A DNA stretch of 64,000 nucleotides from an uncultured Armatimonadota bacterium (GTDB taxonomy: Bacteria > Armatimonadota > Armatimonadia > Armatimonadales > Armatimonadaceae): positions 1-64,000 of the forward strand of contig CAIVZM010000055.1 of the NCBI GenBank assembly GCA_903910385.1, written 5' to 3'. The translations under genes were made by a program, and so were the position numbers. Positions 1 through 9,073 of this stretch are shown here, piece after piece (position 1 is the first letter of the stretch; each line of letters opens with the position of its first letter). The notes beneath the pieces were generated by a model. The model searched no databases, was not told where the DNA came from, and saw only the letters and a list, made by a program, of their open reading frames with translations.

Positions 1-9
1 GTATTTACC

Positions 10-1005
10 ATGATATCTGAACCGATTAGCTCCACTGCGGCGCCTGCCGCTCCACCCTTTCCTGGCATGGTCTGGGTTCCCGGCGGAACTTTCGTTATGG
101 GCTCCGACAGGCATTATCCGGAGGAGGCTCCCGCACACCGTGTGACGGTCTCCGGGTTCTGGATGGATGTTACGCCCGTGACCAACGAGCAGTTCGCCCG
201 ATTCGTCCGCGAAACGGGGCACGTCACCTTTGCCGAAATCGCTCCCCGGGCGGAGGATTACCCCGGCGCTCTTCCAGAAATGTTGAAAGCGGGCTCTCTG
301 GTCTTTTCCCGTCCCAAAAGTCCGGTGGATCTGCGCGACTTCACGCAGTGGTGGTCTTTCCAGTTCGGCGCGGATTGGCGTCACCCGCGTGGCCCGAAGA
401 CAGATATCAAGCATAAAACGAAGCACCCGGTCGTCCATGTCGCATATTCCGATGCTGTCACTTATGCGAAGTGGGCGGGAAAGAGCGTTCCGACTGAAGC
501 CGAATGGGAATTCGCCGCTTGGGGCAGTCGTAACGAGGGAAACGCCGAATTTGCCTGGGGCGATGAACTGACGCCCGAGGGTAAGTATGTCGCCAATACC
601 TGGCAGGGACAATTCCCCCATGAGAATCTGGTCAATGACGGATATGAGGGAACCTCGCCCGTCGCTTCGTATCCCGCTAATGAATATGGACTCGCCGACA
701 TGATCGGCAATGTCTGGGAATGGACGGAAGACTGGTATGTAGCCCGCCACCCGGATGAGAAAAAGAAGGCTTGCTGTATTCCGGTAAATCCGCGTGGCCC
801 GGCGGCATCGGAAAGTTATGATCCCTGCCAACCGGAAATAGCGATTCCGCGAAAGGTCTTGAAAGGGGGCAGCTATCTGTGCGCCCCGAACTACTGCCGG
901 CGGTATCGCCCGGCGGCGCGTCATGCCGAACCTATCGACACATCGACCAACCATGTCGGATTCCGTTGTATTGTCCGGACGGCGACGGAAGAAACGGGAT
1001 CGTAA
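10..1005 (+). CDS. Formylglycine-generating enzyme (SUMF1/FGE family)
   Basis: A 331-residue protein matching the FGE-sulfatase fold across its length: an early WVPGGTFVMGS, then VPTEAEWEFAA, then NVWEWTEDW and a C-terminal GFRC. The catalytic segment GGSYLCAPNYCRRYR carries Cys291 and Cys296, spaced like the two copper-binding active-site cysteines of aerobic FGE. Many bacterial relatives of the fold lack this pair, so a true enzyme is likely. FGE oxidises a cysteine in the CxPxR motif of type I sulfatases to formylglycine using O2. No signal peptide is evident. No sulfatase lies in the window, so its client is elsewhere. The ATG lies only 9 bases from the window edge, so an upstream start cannot be excluded. 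Confidence 0.9.
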   Translation: MISEPISSTAAPAAPPFPGMVWVPGGTFVMGSDRHYPEEAPAHRVTVSGFWMDVTPVTNEQFARFVRETGHVTFAEIAPRAEDYPGALPEMLKAGSLVFSRPKSPVDLRDFTQWWSFQFGADWRHPRGPKTDIKHKTKHPVVHVAYSDAVTYAKWAGKSVPTEAEWEFAAWGSRNEGNAEFAWGDELTPEGKYVANTWQGQFPHENLVNDGYEGTSPVASYPANEYGLADMIGNVWEWTEDWYVARHPDEKKKACCIPVNPRGPAASESYDPCQPEIAIPRKVLKGGSYLCAPNYCRRYRPAARHAEPIDTSTNHVGFRCIVRTATEETGS

Positions 1006-1115
1006 CCATTTTACGCTGGTTCTCAGGACATAACCTTTGAACTTGCCGCAGTAACAGCTTTAATGCGCGAACCTATCTATGAGGATTCGGATGCGTCTCT
1101 GGTGAAACCAACCTC

Positions 1116-2096
1116 ATGGATATAATGTCTTCGCCCCGTATAGTCGTGGTCGGTAGCGCAAATACTGATCTTGTCGTCGGCGTTTTACATATTCCGGCTC
1201 CGGGAGAAACTGTCCTCGGAGGCGATTTGCAGATTGTGGCGGGCGGTAAGGGAGCCAATCAGGCAGTTGCGGCGGCGCGTTTGGGCGCTCAGGTGACTTT
1301 TATCGCACGAGTCGGTGATGATGCCTTCGGGCAGACCGCGTTGGAGAATTTCGTCCGTGAGGGGATCGCGACCGATTTTGTACGCGTGACGCCGGGCGTC
1401 GCTTCCGGAGTCGCCTTGATAGCTGTTCGGGAAGAGACGGGGGAAAACGCCATCGTGGTCGCTCCTGGCGCAAATGGGCGTCTGTCTGCGGAAGATGTCA
1501 GGACGGCGGCCGAAGCGTTCGATACCGCTCAAGCGGTCATCATTTCTCTGGAAATCCCGGAGGAAGCGGTCGCATGCGCTATCGAAATGGGTCATGCGCG
1601 ACGAATCCCGGTTATTGTCAATCCCGCGCCCGCCCGCGCATTGCCCGAGGATCTACTGGCTAAAATCACGGCGCTTACCCCTAACGAGACCGAAGCGTTG
1701 CAACTTCTCAACCGTAGTCCCGAAGAGCAAGATCCGCCCGAAGAGATCGCCTCCCGACTTCTGGGTCTGGGAATCGATTTTGTGGTGATGACAATGGGGG
1801 CGGCAGGGGCGATGATCGCGACTCCGGACGGCGTCGAGACCGTACCGGGAATTCTGGTACACGCCGTGGATACGGTGGCGGCGGGCGATTGCTTCACGGC
1901 TGCGCTTGCCGTAGAGTTCGCTGCCGGTCGGTCGTTGCGGGAATCCGTCGCCTTCGCCAACACCGCCGCTGCCCTGAAAGTGACCCGGCACGGAGCGCAA
2001 CCCGGCCTGCCACATCGCGCAGAGGTGGAGGGATTTTTAACGGCGCGGGGTGCGGCATCATCAGTCTCCCAACCTTCATTCGTTTCCGAAGAGTGA
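1116..2096 (+). CDS. rbsK: Ribokinase (PfkB family)
   Basis: A 326-residue PfkB-family carbohydrate kinase. The N-terminus has the ribokinase signature VVGSANTDLVV and then GGKGANQAVAAARLG, which binds sugar. The C-terminal signature DTVAAGDCFTAAL carries the catalytic base near Asp258; the usual GAGD anion hole reads AAGD, a variant seen in some ribokinases. The predicted reaction is ATP-dependent phosphorylation of D-ribose to ribose 5-phosphate in the cytoplasm. ATGs at 1116 and 1125 are both plausible starts. No ribose transporter or rbsD is adjacent. The preceding FGE gene is co-directional 110 bases upstream. Another PfkB sugar specificity is possible but less likely. Confidence 0.87.
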   Translation: MDIMSSPRIVVVGSANTDLVVGVLHIPAPGETVLGGDLQIVAGGKGANQAVAAARLGAQVTFIARVGDDAFGQTALENFVREGIATDFVRVTPGVASGVALIAVREETGENAIVVAPGANGRLSAEDVRTAAEAFDTAQAVIISLEIPEEAVACAIEMGHARRIPVIVNPAPARALPEDLLAKITALTPNETEALQLLNRSPEEQDPPEEIASRLLGLGIDFVVMTMGAAGAMIATPDGVETVPGILVHAVDTVAAGDCFTAALAVEFAAGRSLRESVAFANTAAALKVTRHGAQPGLPHRAEVEGFLTARGAASSVSQPSFVSEE

Positions 2097-2132
2097 TCGT
2101 GAGCGATATACTATAGAGAAGGAACGAGCGGT

Positions 2133-2510
2133 ATGAGATTAATATTACGCTGGATCGTCGGGGCTCTTGCCCTGTTTGCAACGGTAAAAATCGGTGAGGC
2201 TCTGGGCATCGGTCTGGGTCTTTCACGAGGTCAGACGGAAGGAATTGGCGCCGCCCTGGTGGTCGTGGCGATCCTGTCGCTGGTAAACGCTTTTGTTCGC
2301 CCGATTGTCAGCCTTTTGACCCTACCATTAAACTGCCTGACTCTGGGACTTTTCAGTTTCGTGGTCAACGCCCTCATGTTTCTACTGGTCAATTACCTTA
2401 ATGTCGGTCTTTATGTCAAAGACTTCTGGGCCGCTCTGTTCGCTTCCGTGGCGTATAGCGTCCTTTCCGGTCTGCTGAGCGCGTTTATTCCTGACGGAAA
2501 GGAAAGGTAG
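2133..2510 (+). CDS. YvlD-family (phage holin family 4) membrane protein
   Basis: A 125-residue hydrophobic protein with about four membrane segments and the family hallmark VNAFVRPIVSLLTLPLNCLTLGLFSFVVN cut here to its key parts: NAFVRPI, LLTLPLN and the central GLFSFVVNAL. This matches the YvlD/phage-holin-4-2 family of small inner-membrane proteins of unknown role. An AAGGAA ribosome site lies just before the ATG. The stop is 6 bases before the GTG of rapZ, so it is probably the first gene of a yvlD-rapZ-yvcK operon. No lysis genes are nearby, so a phage holin role is not supported. Confidence 0.8.
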   Translation: MRLILRWIVGALALFATVKIGEALGIGLGLSRGQTEGIGAALVVVAILSLVNAFVRPIVSLLTLPLNCLTLGLFSFVVNALMFLLVNYLNVGLYVKDFWAALFASVAYSVLSGLLSAFIPDGKER

Positions 2511-2516
2511 TTTTCT

Positions 2517-3563
2517 GTGGCGCACGAGGCGCAGGAACGAATATCACTTATGACGCATGATGGATCGACAGTTATTCTGACAGGAATGAGCGGCGCGGGA
2601 AAACAACTTGCGGCGCGGGTATTTGAAGATATGGGCTGGCGGGTCGTCGATAACCTGCCACCTCGCCTGTTGCCATCCCTATTGGCGGAACGCCGCTCGG
2701 AAGGTGAGAAAATCACGCCGCTGTGTGTGGTGTGCGATGTGCGCGGGGGAAGGATCAGCGAACTAATTCCACAACTCGAAACGCTGGAAGCATCGGGTCA
2801 ACGGTCGGCGTTACTTTTTCTGGACGCCTCAGACGACGAACTGGTCTGTCGCTTCAAAGAAACGCGTCGTCCACATCCGCTTTTCGATGAGGTAGGAGGC
2901 GTTCTCCCGGCAATTGCGCGAGAGCGAATGGTGCTCGAAACGCTACGTGAACGCGCCGACATGGTCATTGATACATCCGATATTGCGCCCTCCGAGATGC
3001 GTCGGCGTATTGTGGAGGCGTTCGGGCCATCTTCTCTATCGGAAGCGCAATATCAGTACCCATTGACTGTCACTGTCGCGTCCTTCGGTTTCAAGCATGG
3101 AGTACCAACGGACTCTGATCTCCTCTTTGATGTACGTTTTCTGCGCAATCCTCATTATGTGGACGAATTGCGTCCCCGAGATGGGCGCGATCCTGCGGTG
3201 GCGGCATATGTCGCGGCGGATGAGCGTACCGATGCCTTTCTGGAGCGGATGTACGATCTCGTCGGATGGACATTACCTCATTATGTTTCCGAAGGAAAAG
3301 CTTACCTGACTATTGGTATTGGATGCACAGGCGGTCGGCACCGCTCCGTAATGATAGCGGAGCGTCTGGGAACCTTCTTACGTGATCGAGGATACCGTAC
3401 TCTGGTGCAACACCGAGACCTTGCGCGTCCCGGTCTACCCGCGCCAACGGAATCGCAACGCGCCTCTCTTACTAGCGACATCCATGTCGTGGAATCGCTT
3501 TCCGATAACGTTGCGCCGGGAGGGACGACGAACTCTTCTGTTTCCCTCAAGAGTTTGGAGTAG
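2517..3563 (+). CDS. rapZ: RapZ/YvcJ nucleotide-binding RNase adapter family protein
   Basis: A 348-residue member of the RapZ (YvcJ) family: N-terminal P-loop GMSGAGKQ (residues 23-30), VVDNLPPRLLPSL, LLFLDASDDELV as the Walker B region and the C-terminal GCTGGRHRSV. In E. coli RapZ presents the small RNA GlmZ to RNase E and senses glucosamine 6-phosphate; in Gram-positives YvcJ binds GTP. The Walker A Ser/Thr that ligates magnesium is Gln30 here, which is unusual. The protein is about 60 residues longer than typical, with an extra C-terminal tail. Start is GTG 2517; ATG 2550 is an alternative. It sits directly before yvcK, the classical arrangement, although whiA is missing after yvcK. Confidence 0.88.
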   Translation: MAHEAQERISLMTHDGSTVILTGMSGAGKQLAARVFEDMGWRVVDNLPPRLLPSLLAERRSEGEKITPLCVVCDVRGGRISELIPQLETLEASGQRSALLFLDASDDELVCRFKETRRPHPLFDEVGGVLPAIARERMVLETLRERADMVIDTSDIAPSEMRRRIVEAFGPSSLSEAQYQYPLTVTVASFGFKHGVPTDSDLLFDVRFLRNPHYVDELRPRDGRDPAVAAYVAADERTDAFLERMYDLVGWTLPHYVSEGKAYLTIGIGCTGGRHRSVMIAERLGTFLRDRGYRTLVQHRDLARPGLPAPTESQRASLTSDIHVVESLSDNVAPGGTTNSSVSLKSLE

Positions 3564-3572
3564 CGCCCGGAA

Positions 3573-5000
3573 ATGGCAACGAACCTGCGCCCTGTCGCCG
3601 AATCGACCCGCGCTGCGAACGCGAAATCCGGTCTGAATGGATCCGGCGGTCTTCGCGCGCGTCGTCGCTTCGCTCTCGGTCTGAAGTGGTTCTACCCCGG
3701 AATGAATGTGAAGCGGTGGCTTCTGCTCATTCCGATCGGCCTCATTCCGGTACTCATCGGCGTCCTGTTACTGGTGCAAATGGGGGCGGTAGACTGGCTA
3801 GACCGGCTGGATGGCTGGTTTTTCAACGTCCTTCATCTCCCACTGAACAGTCCAAAGGTTTATTATCCGGTCGGCATTGTGATGATCATCGTCGGTCTGT
3901 TGCTGATTTTGACGGCTCTTATAGCGGTCAATCGCTCGATTATCAAAGCTGTCGCTCCGGAACAACTGGAAGATCTGCCGGAGATCATTCGTCGAAAAGC
4001 GACTCTGGCGCAGGGCGCAAAGATTGTCGCGCTGGGAGGCGGAACCGGTCTTTCCGCCCTGTTACGCGGTTTAAAGACCTATACCGGCAACCTGACGGCG
4101 GTAGTGACCATGACCGACAATGGCGGGTCTTCCGGTCTACTGCAACAGCAACTGGGCGGGGGTGTCCTGCCGCCGGGGGATATCCGTAACTGTCTGGTAG
4201 CGTTGGCGGATGCCGAACCGTTGATGCAACAACTCTTCCAGTATCGCTTCCAGACATTGAATGAGAAAGACGGTCTTTCCGGGCACTCTTTCGGAAATCT
4301 GCTGATCGCCGCGATGGCGGATATCACCGGCGACTTCGAGCGAGCGGTAGAAGAAACCAGTAACATTCTGGCGATTCGTGGGCGTGTCTTACCGTCCACC
4401 ATCGAATCGGTCGTGCTGGTGGGCGAAATGGCGGATGGTCGTGAAGTGACGGGCGAAAGTGAGATCGCTCGCGACCCTTCTCCCATCTCTCGCATCAAAC
4501 TCTGTCCGGACAATCCGCGTCCGCTGGATGAAGTGATTGCGGCGATCCGTCAGGCGGAAATTATCTGTCTGGGGCCTGGAAGCGTCTTCACGTCGCTCAT
4601 CCCGAATATTCTGGTAAAAGAAATTACACAGGCGATTGCATCATCCAAAGCGTTGCGTGTGTATGTCTGTAATGTCATGACCCAACGCGGCGAAACCGAC
4701 GGTTATGCCGCCTCCGATCATGTCCGCGTGATCGAGGAGCATGCCGCCGCTTTTCTGGCGCCGGGACAACGGCTTTTCGATGTAGTGTTGGTCAATACCG
4801 CTGAACCGGGCGGCGCATTGCGCGAACGTTATGAACGTTCCGGAGCGGATTTTGTCGCGCCGGACAGCGATAAACTGCGTGAGCGCGGCTACCGTGTGGT
4901 CGAGGGCTCCTTCCTCGCCGAATCCGCCGTCGTGCGCCACGAATCCAATCGCATGGCGGACACCATTCTCCGTTTATTCTCCGAAAAATCCCGCCGATAG
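3573..5000 (+). CDS. yvcK: YvcK/CofD-like gluconeogenesis factor, membrane-anchored form
   Basis: A 475-residue protein with two membrane helices near residues 47-70 and 98-122, followed by a CofD-like Rossmann domain that starts at VALGGGTGLSALLRGL and includes MTDNGGSSG, PPGDIRNCL and LGPGSVFTSLIPN. YvcK proteins bind UDP-sugars and are needed for growth on gluconeogenic carbon and for cell-wall homeostasis in Firmicutes. The helical N-terminal extension is typical of versions from non-Firmicute phyla and would place the domain at the inner membrane. It starts 9 bases after rapZ. The whiA gene that usually completes the trio is absent; an aldo/keto reductase follows. Confidence 0.9.
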   Translation: MATNLRPVAESTRAANAKSGLNGSGGLRARRRFALGLKWFYPGMNVKRWLLLIPIGLIPVLIGVLLLVQMGAVDWLDRLDGWFFNVLHLPLNSPKVYYPVGIVMIIVGLLLILTALIAVNRSIIKAVAPEQLEDLPEIIRRKATLAQGAKIVALGGGTGLSALLRGLKTYTGNLTAVVTMTDNGGSSGLLQQQLGGGVLPPGDIRNCLVALADAEPLMQQLFQYRFQTLNEKDGLSGHSFGNLLIAAMADITGDFERAVEETSNILAIRGRVLPSTIESVVLVGEMADGREVTGESEIARDPSPISRIKLCPDNPRPLDEVIAAIRQAEIICLGPGSVFTSLIPNILVKEITQAIASSKALRVYVCNVMTQRGETDGYAASDHVRVIEEHAAAFLAPGQRLFDVVLVNTAEPGGALRERYERSGADFVAPDSDKLRERGYRVVEGSFLAESAVVRHESNRMADTILRLFSEKSRR

Positions 5001-5079
5001 TCGCTGGTTTTAAGATTTATCTTCTTTGCTCCTCGCAGAAATAAAGACGAAGTCGTCCGTGGCGCGATACACTGAACGT

Positions 5080-6138
5080 ATGGAATATCGAACGTTTCCG
5101 GGGACGGATATTCGCGTTAGCGCGGTAGGCTTCGGCGTGTGGACGGTAGCGACGACCTGGTGGGGAATTACCGACCGGCAGGTAGGGATCGACCTCTTGC
5201 GTCAGGGATTGGATCGAGGAATAACGTTCTTCGATACCGCCGATACGTACGATGATGGCGGCGCGGAGACGATTCTCAAGGAAGCGTTTCCGGGTCGGCG
5301 CGACGAAATCACAATTGCCACCAAATTCGGCTACGATATCTACGCGCACCGACCTGACCCGAACCAAAGGGAACGACCTCAGAACTGGTCGCCGGAATAT
5401 GTCCGGTTTGCGTGCGAAAAGAGTCTGGAACGTCTGGGAACGGATCGGATCGACTTCTATCAGTTGCATAACCCGCGCATCGATGCCCTTCAGCGGGATG
5501 ACCTGATGGCGGAACTCGAAGCAATGAAAGCGTCCGGGAAAATCCGTTCCTATGGCGCGACGCTCGGCCCGGCAATTGATACGCGACAGGCGGATGAGGC
5601 GGAATACCTGATCGAAAAAACCCCGATGGACGGCGTCCAGATCATTTACAACCTTTTGGAACAACAGATAGGCGCCCCGATCTTCGAACAGGCGCGAGCC
5701 AGAGGTAAAGCGGTATTGACGCGAGTCCCGCACGCTTCCGGTCTGCTGGAAGGCAACCTGCATGCGGATGTAACATTCGCACCTGGCGACCATCGTAACT
5801 GGCGCATGACGACCGACGAACGAAAACGGCTCTGGCTCGACCGGGGCTTGAAAAAGATAGAAAAACTGGACTTTATCGCCGGGCAAGCGGGTCGCACGAT
5901 GAGTCAGGCGGCAATCCAGTTTATTCTTTCTGAACCGAGTATCGTCAGTGTCCTGCCGAATATCTATGATGCTCCCCAATTAGCGGAATTGGCAGCGGCA
6001 ACCGATACAGCGCCGCTTTCAGCGAGTGATCTGCAAAAAATCGCCGACTTGTACGCCAACGACTTCTATCTGGATGACGACATCATTACAGAAGCCGCTA
6101 TAGCCGATCAAGCGAAAGCCGCACTCGCCAGTCGGTAG
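5080..6138 (+). CDS. Aldo/keto reductase family oxidoreductase
   Basis: A 352-residue AKR TIM-barrel NADPH-dependent oxidoreductase. The catalytic tetrad is visible: Asp52 in FFDTAD, Tyr57, Lys82 in TKFGYD and His130 in YQLHNP. The cofactor-binding C-terminal half includes [11 protein letters not shown]. Substrate cannot be inferred. The ATG at 5080 gives the family-typical N-terminus [14 protein letters not shown]; the reading frame extends upstream to a TTG at 5026, but that 18-residue extension has no homology or ribosome site. It is followed by a strong intrinsic terminator at 6164, so the run from yvlD may end here. Confidence 0.85.
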   Translation: MEYRTFPGTDIRVSAVGFGVWTVATTWWGITDRQVGIDLLRQGLDRGITFFDTADTYDDGGAETILKEAFPGRRDEITIATKFGYDIYAHRPDPNQRERPQNWSPEYVRFACEKSLERLGTDRIDFYQLHNPRIDALQRDDLMAELEAMKASGKIRSYGATLGPAIDTRQADEAEYLIEKTPMDGVQIIYNLLEQQIGAPIFEQARARGKAVLTRVPHASGLLEGNLHADVTFAPGDHRNWRMTTDERKRLWLDRGLKKIEKLDFIAGQAGRTMSQAAIQFILSEPSIVSVLPNIYDAPQLAELAAATDTAPLSASDLQKIADLYANDFYLDDDIITEAAIADQAKAALASR

Positions 6139-6163
6139 TCTCTATGTCACAATTAAATCAGCG

Positions 6164-6197
6164 AAAAGAGGAATGGTGATTCGTCATTCCTCTTTTT
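6164..6197 (+). terminator. Intrinsic terminator after the aldo/keto reductase
   Basis: A perfect 12-bp stem (AAAAGAGGAATG pairing with CATTCCTCTTTT) around a 9-base loop, ending in a T run. It lies 26 bases past the reductase stop and before the convergent mutL, so it serves the + strand run; the A-rich 5' arm gives some function on the other strand too. Confidence 0.85.
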
Positions 6198-6297
6198 GTT
6201 CCGTGTCTTGCTTTTGCTATTCAACCTCTTATCGATAATTATGGCATATTATTATTTTCCCGAGCTAACCCGCCAGATGGTCAGGGTGCGATAGGAA

Positions 6298-8220
6298 TTA
6301 ATGGGTTCCCGTGCGGTGAAATTTCCGATCCATTTCCGAATGAGAAAGTGTTAGCAAAACGGGTCGCCCATGCGGGCAGGTAAAGGGATTTTTCATCTGC
6401 GCCAGATCGCTTAGCAGGCGCGTCATTTCCTCCATGGTCAACGGGTCACCCTTTTTGACTGCCATCTTGCAGGATGCCATAATCAACGCCGATTCATGCG
6501 GAACCATCAAACGACGCGAGACGCTGACACTGGTCAACTCTTCTACGATCTCTCGCAACGCTCCCAGATAATCCTTCCCGGCGAGCCGTGCGGGAACCGC
6601 TCGCACGACGAATGTTCCGCCGCCAAAGGGATCGATCAGAAAACCTGCTTGCGCCAGCGCTTCCTGTCGCTCCTCCGTCACTTTGGCTTCACGAGGAGCG
6701 AATTCTATCGTCTGGGGTAACGCGAGATGCTGTGCGACAACGCCCCAACGCGATGCCCCTTCGGTTGCGCCGTTCATCAATTGTTCATACAAAACGCGTT
6801 CATGGGCGATATGCTGGTCGATCAGTAAAATGGCGTCGTCCGTTTCGGCAATGATGTATGTATTGCGGGATTGTCCCAGAACGCGCAGACGCCCGATCCT
6901 TTGTCCATCAAAACCCAGATAAGCGGACGGGACAGTGGTGGATTCCGGCTTTCTCTCCAACGAAAAAGGCAGGGACGAAACAGAGGGGGGTGATGGGGCA
7001 TCCGGCGAACTTCGCCAATCCCTTTCGCTCCCTGCATTCGTCGGGAAAGTGGAGTTGGGCGCATCCTGAGGGTGAAAGTTCGTTTCCGGCATTATGTCGA
7101 CTAGCCCACCGAACGAAGACAACGCCACTTTGGGCGGCAGGGAAGGCGTGACAGTGGACGGGGTAGAGGCGATGACGGATACTTCGGGCATTAGCCCCCC
7201 GGTCAGCATCGCATCCTGCACCGCACGATGGACCGCGGAGTACACATCGCCGTCTCGCGTAAAGCGAACTTCCACTTTCGCCGGATGGACATTTACATCG
7301 ACCAGTTCTGGCGCAATATCTATAAACAAAGCGACTACCGGATGACGGTCACCCTGAATCAGGTTCCGGTAGGCAGCATCGAAGGCGTGCTGTATGGTTC
7401 GCGAACGTACAAAGCGCCCATTGACAAAGAACGCCTGAGCAGTGCGGGTCGCTTTGGTAAGACTGGGCTTTGAGAGAAACCCCCGGACGCTGATGGCGGG
7501 GGACTGATATGAGAGCGGAACCATCTCGCGGGCGGAATCACGTCCCCATACCGCCGCGACGGCATGTCGGGGATCGGTGGCTCCGGGGTAGGAAATCATT
7601 TCATAGCCGTCGTGAATCAGGCGAAAGGAGATGCCGTGATACGCCAGAATCAAGCGCTGAATCAGATCTGTCGCGTGATTGAGTTCAGTCTGTGTCGTTT
7701 TCAGGAATTTCAGGCGAGCAGGGACATTGAAGAACAGGTTCTCAACGGTAATAGTCGTTCCGGGATTGTCTGCTGCCTCACGAACTATGTCGATATCACC
7801 GCCTCGGGCGATCAATTCTGTGGCGGTCTCATCCTCCGGTCGGCGAGTCGTCACGAAAAAATCGGACACGGAAGCGATAGAAGGAAGCGCTTCTCCGCGA
7901 AATCCGAGCGTTCGAATGAAAAATAAATCGTCTGAGGAGCGAATCTTGCTGGTCGCATGGCGTTGTAAAGAGAGGATCGCATCCTCGCGTCCCATACCGC
8001 ACCCGTTATCCCGCACAATGATACGCCGCTTGCCGCCGTCTTCCAGTTCCACTTCGATCCGTGTCGCTCCGGCGTCAATGGCGTTCTCGACCAATTCCTT
8101 AACCACCGAGGAGGGCCGCTCGATAACTTCCCCGGCAGCAATACGGTTCGCCGTGTTTTCATCCAGCAGATTGATGACGGAATGGATCTCAGTTTCTGTG
8201 TTCATTGCGGCGGATGGCAT
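6298..8220 (-). CDS. mutL: DNA mismatch repair protein MutL (endonuclease type)
   Basis: A 640-residue MutL. The N-terminal GHKL ATPase shows NRIAAGEVIERP, ELVENAIDAG (Glu42, Asn46), DNGCGM and TLGFRGEALPSI. After a variable Pro/Ser-rich linker (about 340-440) comes the C-terminal dimerisation and nuclease domain, with DQHIAHERVLYE from residue 468, SCKMA (Cys584) and CPHGRP (Cys615). These are the metal-site motifs of the nicking MutL found in bacteria without MutH; the canonical Ala after DQH is Ile. The C-terminus FHRTGTH keeps an FxR-like end. mutS is not adjacent. Starts at 8220 or 8205 are possible; a TATAAT (minus strand, 8227-8232) just upstream suggests a very short leader. Confidence 0.95.
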   Translation of the reverse strand: MPSAAMNTETEIHSVINLLDENTANRIAAGEVIERPSSVVKELVENAIDAGATRIEVELEDGGKRRIIVRDNGCGMGREDAILSLQRHATSKIRSSDDLFFIRTLGFRGEALPSIASVSDFFVTTRRPEDETATELIARGGDIDIVREAADNPGTTITVENLFFNVPARLKFLKTTQTELNHATDLIQRLILAYHGISFRLIHDGYEMISYPGATDPRHAVAAVWGRDSAREMVPLSYQSPAISVRGFLSKPSLTKATRTAQAFFVNGRFVRSRTIQHAFDAAYRNLIQGDRHPVVALFIDIAPELVDVNVHPAKVEVRFTRDGDVYSAVHRAVQDAMLTGGLMPEVSVIASTPSTVTPSLPPKVALSSFGGLVDIMPETNFHPQDAPNSTFPTNAGSERDWRSSPDAPSPPSVSSLPFSLERKPESTTVPSAYLGFDGQRIGRLRVLGQSRNTYIIAETDDAILLIDQHIAHERVLYEQLMNGATEGASRWGVVAQHLALPQTIEFAPREAKVTEERQEALAQAGFLIDPFGGGTFVVRAVPARLAGKDYLGALREIVEELTSVSVSRRLMVPHESALIMASCKMAVKKGDPLTMEEMTRLLSDLAQMKNPFTCPHGRPVLLTLSHSEMDRKFHRTGTH

Positions 8221-8308
8221 ATCCTAATTATAACGCATGAAATGAACGCGAATTTCCTCTGTTCTCTTTTCAATCTTAACGGGAAAAACAGGAGGAATTT
8301 CTTTGGGC

Positions 8309-8398
8309 ATGTTGAAGATTATCTCGGAGGCTTCCAATCTCGGAAGCTTCCAATCTCGGAGGCTCCCACTGTTGATTTTTCAGGAGGCCGCCATATGA
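8309..8398 (+). CDS. Possible 29-residue leader ORF overlapping the next start
   Basis: ATG 8309 opens a 29-codon frame whose TGA (8396-8398) overlaps the ATG at 8395 as ATGA, the arrangement used for translational coupling. An AGGAGG at 8290-8295 precedes it at a long spacing of 13 bases. The coding sequence is made largely from three 16-bp repeats, which are read in three different frames, so the peptide itself is not repetitive. No homology is recognised. It could be a coupling or attenuation leader for the secreted-protein gene, or chance. Confidence 0.3.
   Translation: MLKIISEASNLGSFQSRRLPLLIFQEAAI
8321..8368 (+). repeat. Three tandem 16-bp repeats
   Basis: Units at 8321-8336, 8337-8352 and 8353-8368 follow the pattern ATCTCGGAGGCTTCCA with one change in the second copy (GGAAG) and one in the third (CTCCC). 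The array lies between two Shine-Dalgarno-like AGGAGG sites and immediately upstream of the secreted-protein start at 8395. Each unit itself contains GGAGG or GGAAG. Confidence 0.85.
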
Positions 8399-9002
8399 TG
8401 ATACTTTCTCGCCGTCACACACAAGACGTAATCGCAACCACTGCTTGTTTGGGGTTATGTTTTCTTCCTGCATTCGCTAAAGCCGATCCTATTCCTGTTG
8501 CGACAACTGAAATTACACTCCTACTGGAGATAAATTTTGGTTTGGCGCTTTGTACAAAGATGCTCAAGGATTTCCTGTAGGATATGCCTCATTTACGGTG
8601 ACGCGAAAATCAAACCACAGTATAAAAGTGACAAATGATGCTACACCTCGAACCGTAACAATCAGTTGGAGCGGGCGTCTTTACCAGGGTACGGGAGGAC
8701 CAACGTTAAGCGCGCCAACTTCACAATCTGGGATTTCCTTGACGGTTGGGCAAATTTGGTCTAAAGACCTTGGTACACTCCAGTATGATGCAGGTGAAGG
8801 GGGAACCCAAGTACCAAACCCTACCTCTTCCTATACCTCCGTCGTTCGTGCAATTACAAGTGTAAGTGTATCTTGGTCAGGAGGAAGTGTTTCTACGTCT
8901 GCAAATCCTACCAATACTCCTGGACAGGCTACCAAAAGCTACATCGTAAAATATGCTTATTGGTGTGTAGGTAGTGGTGTTGGTGATCCTCCCGCCAATT
9001 AA
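8395..9002 (+). pseudogene. Secreted protein of unknown family, split by a -1 frameshift
   Basis: ATG 8395 has an excellent ribosome site (AGGAGG at 8382-8387, 7-base spacing) and opens a signal peptide: a basic start, a hydrophobic core and an A-x-A site near AFAKA, then DPIPVATTE. That frame stops at 8578-8580. The frame that continues as coding (YTPTGDKFWFGALYKDAQG and on to the stop at 9000-9002) has no start or ribosome site of its own and opens only after a stop at 8508. Restoring one A in the AAA run at 8510-8512 would join the two into a 202-residue secreted protein rich in Ser, Thr and Gly with repeated WSG. This is either a real inactivating deletion or a sequencing error. No family recognised. 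Confidence 0.6.
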
Positions 9003-9073
9003 TGAGCTGCTGAACGACAATGCAAACTGGCTTCAATGGCGAAGCCGCCTCTAATATCGTGAGAGATAATGAT

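Noticed and set aside
5017-5979. 320-codon minus-strand open frame
   Set aside because: It lies entirely antisense to the aldo/keto reductase, has no family features and consists of Arg/Phe-rich text typical of an opposite-strand shadow.
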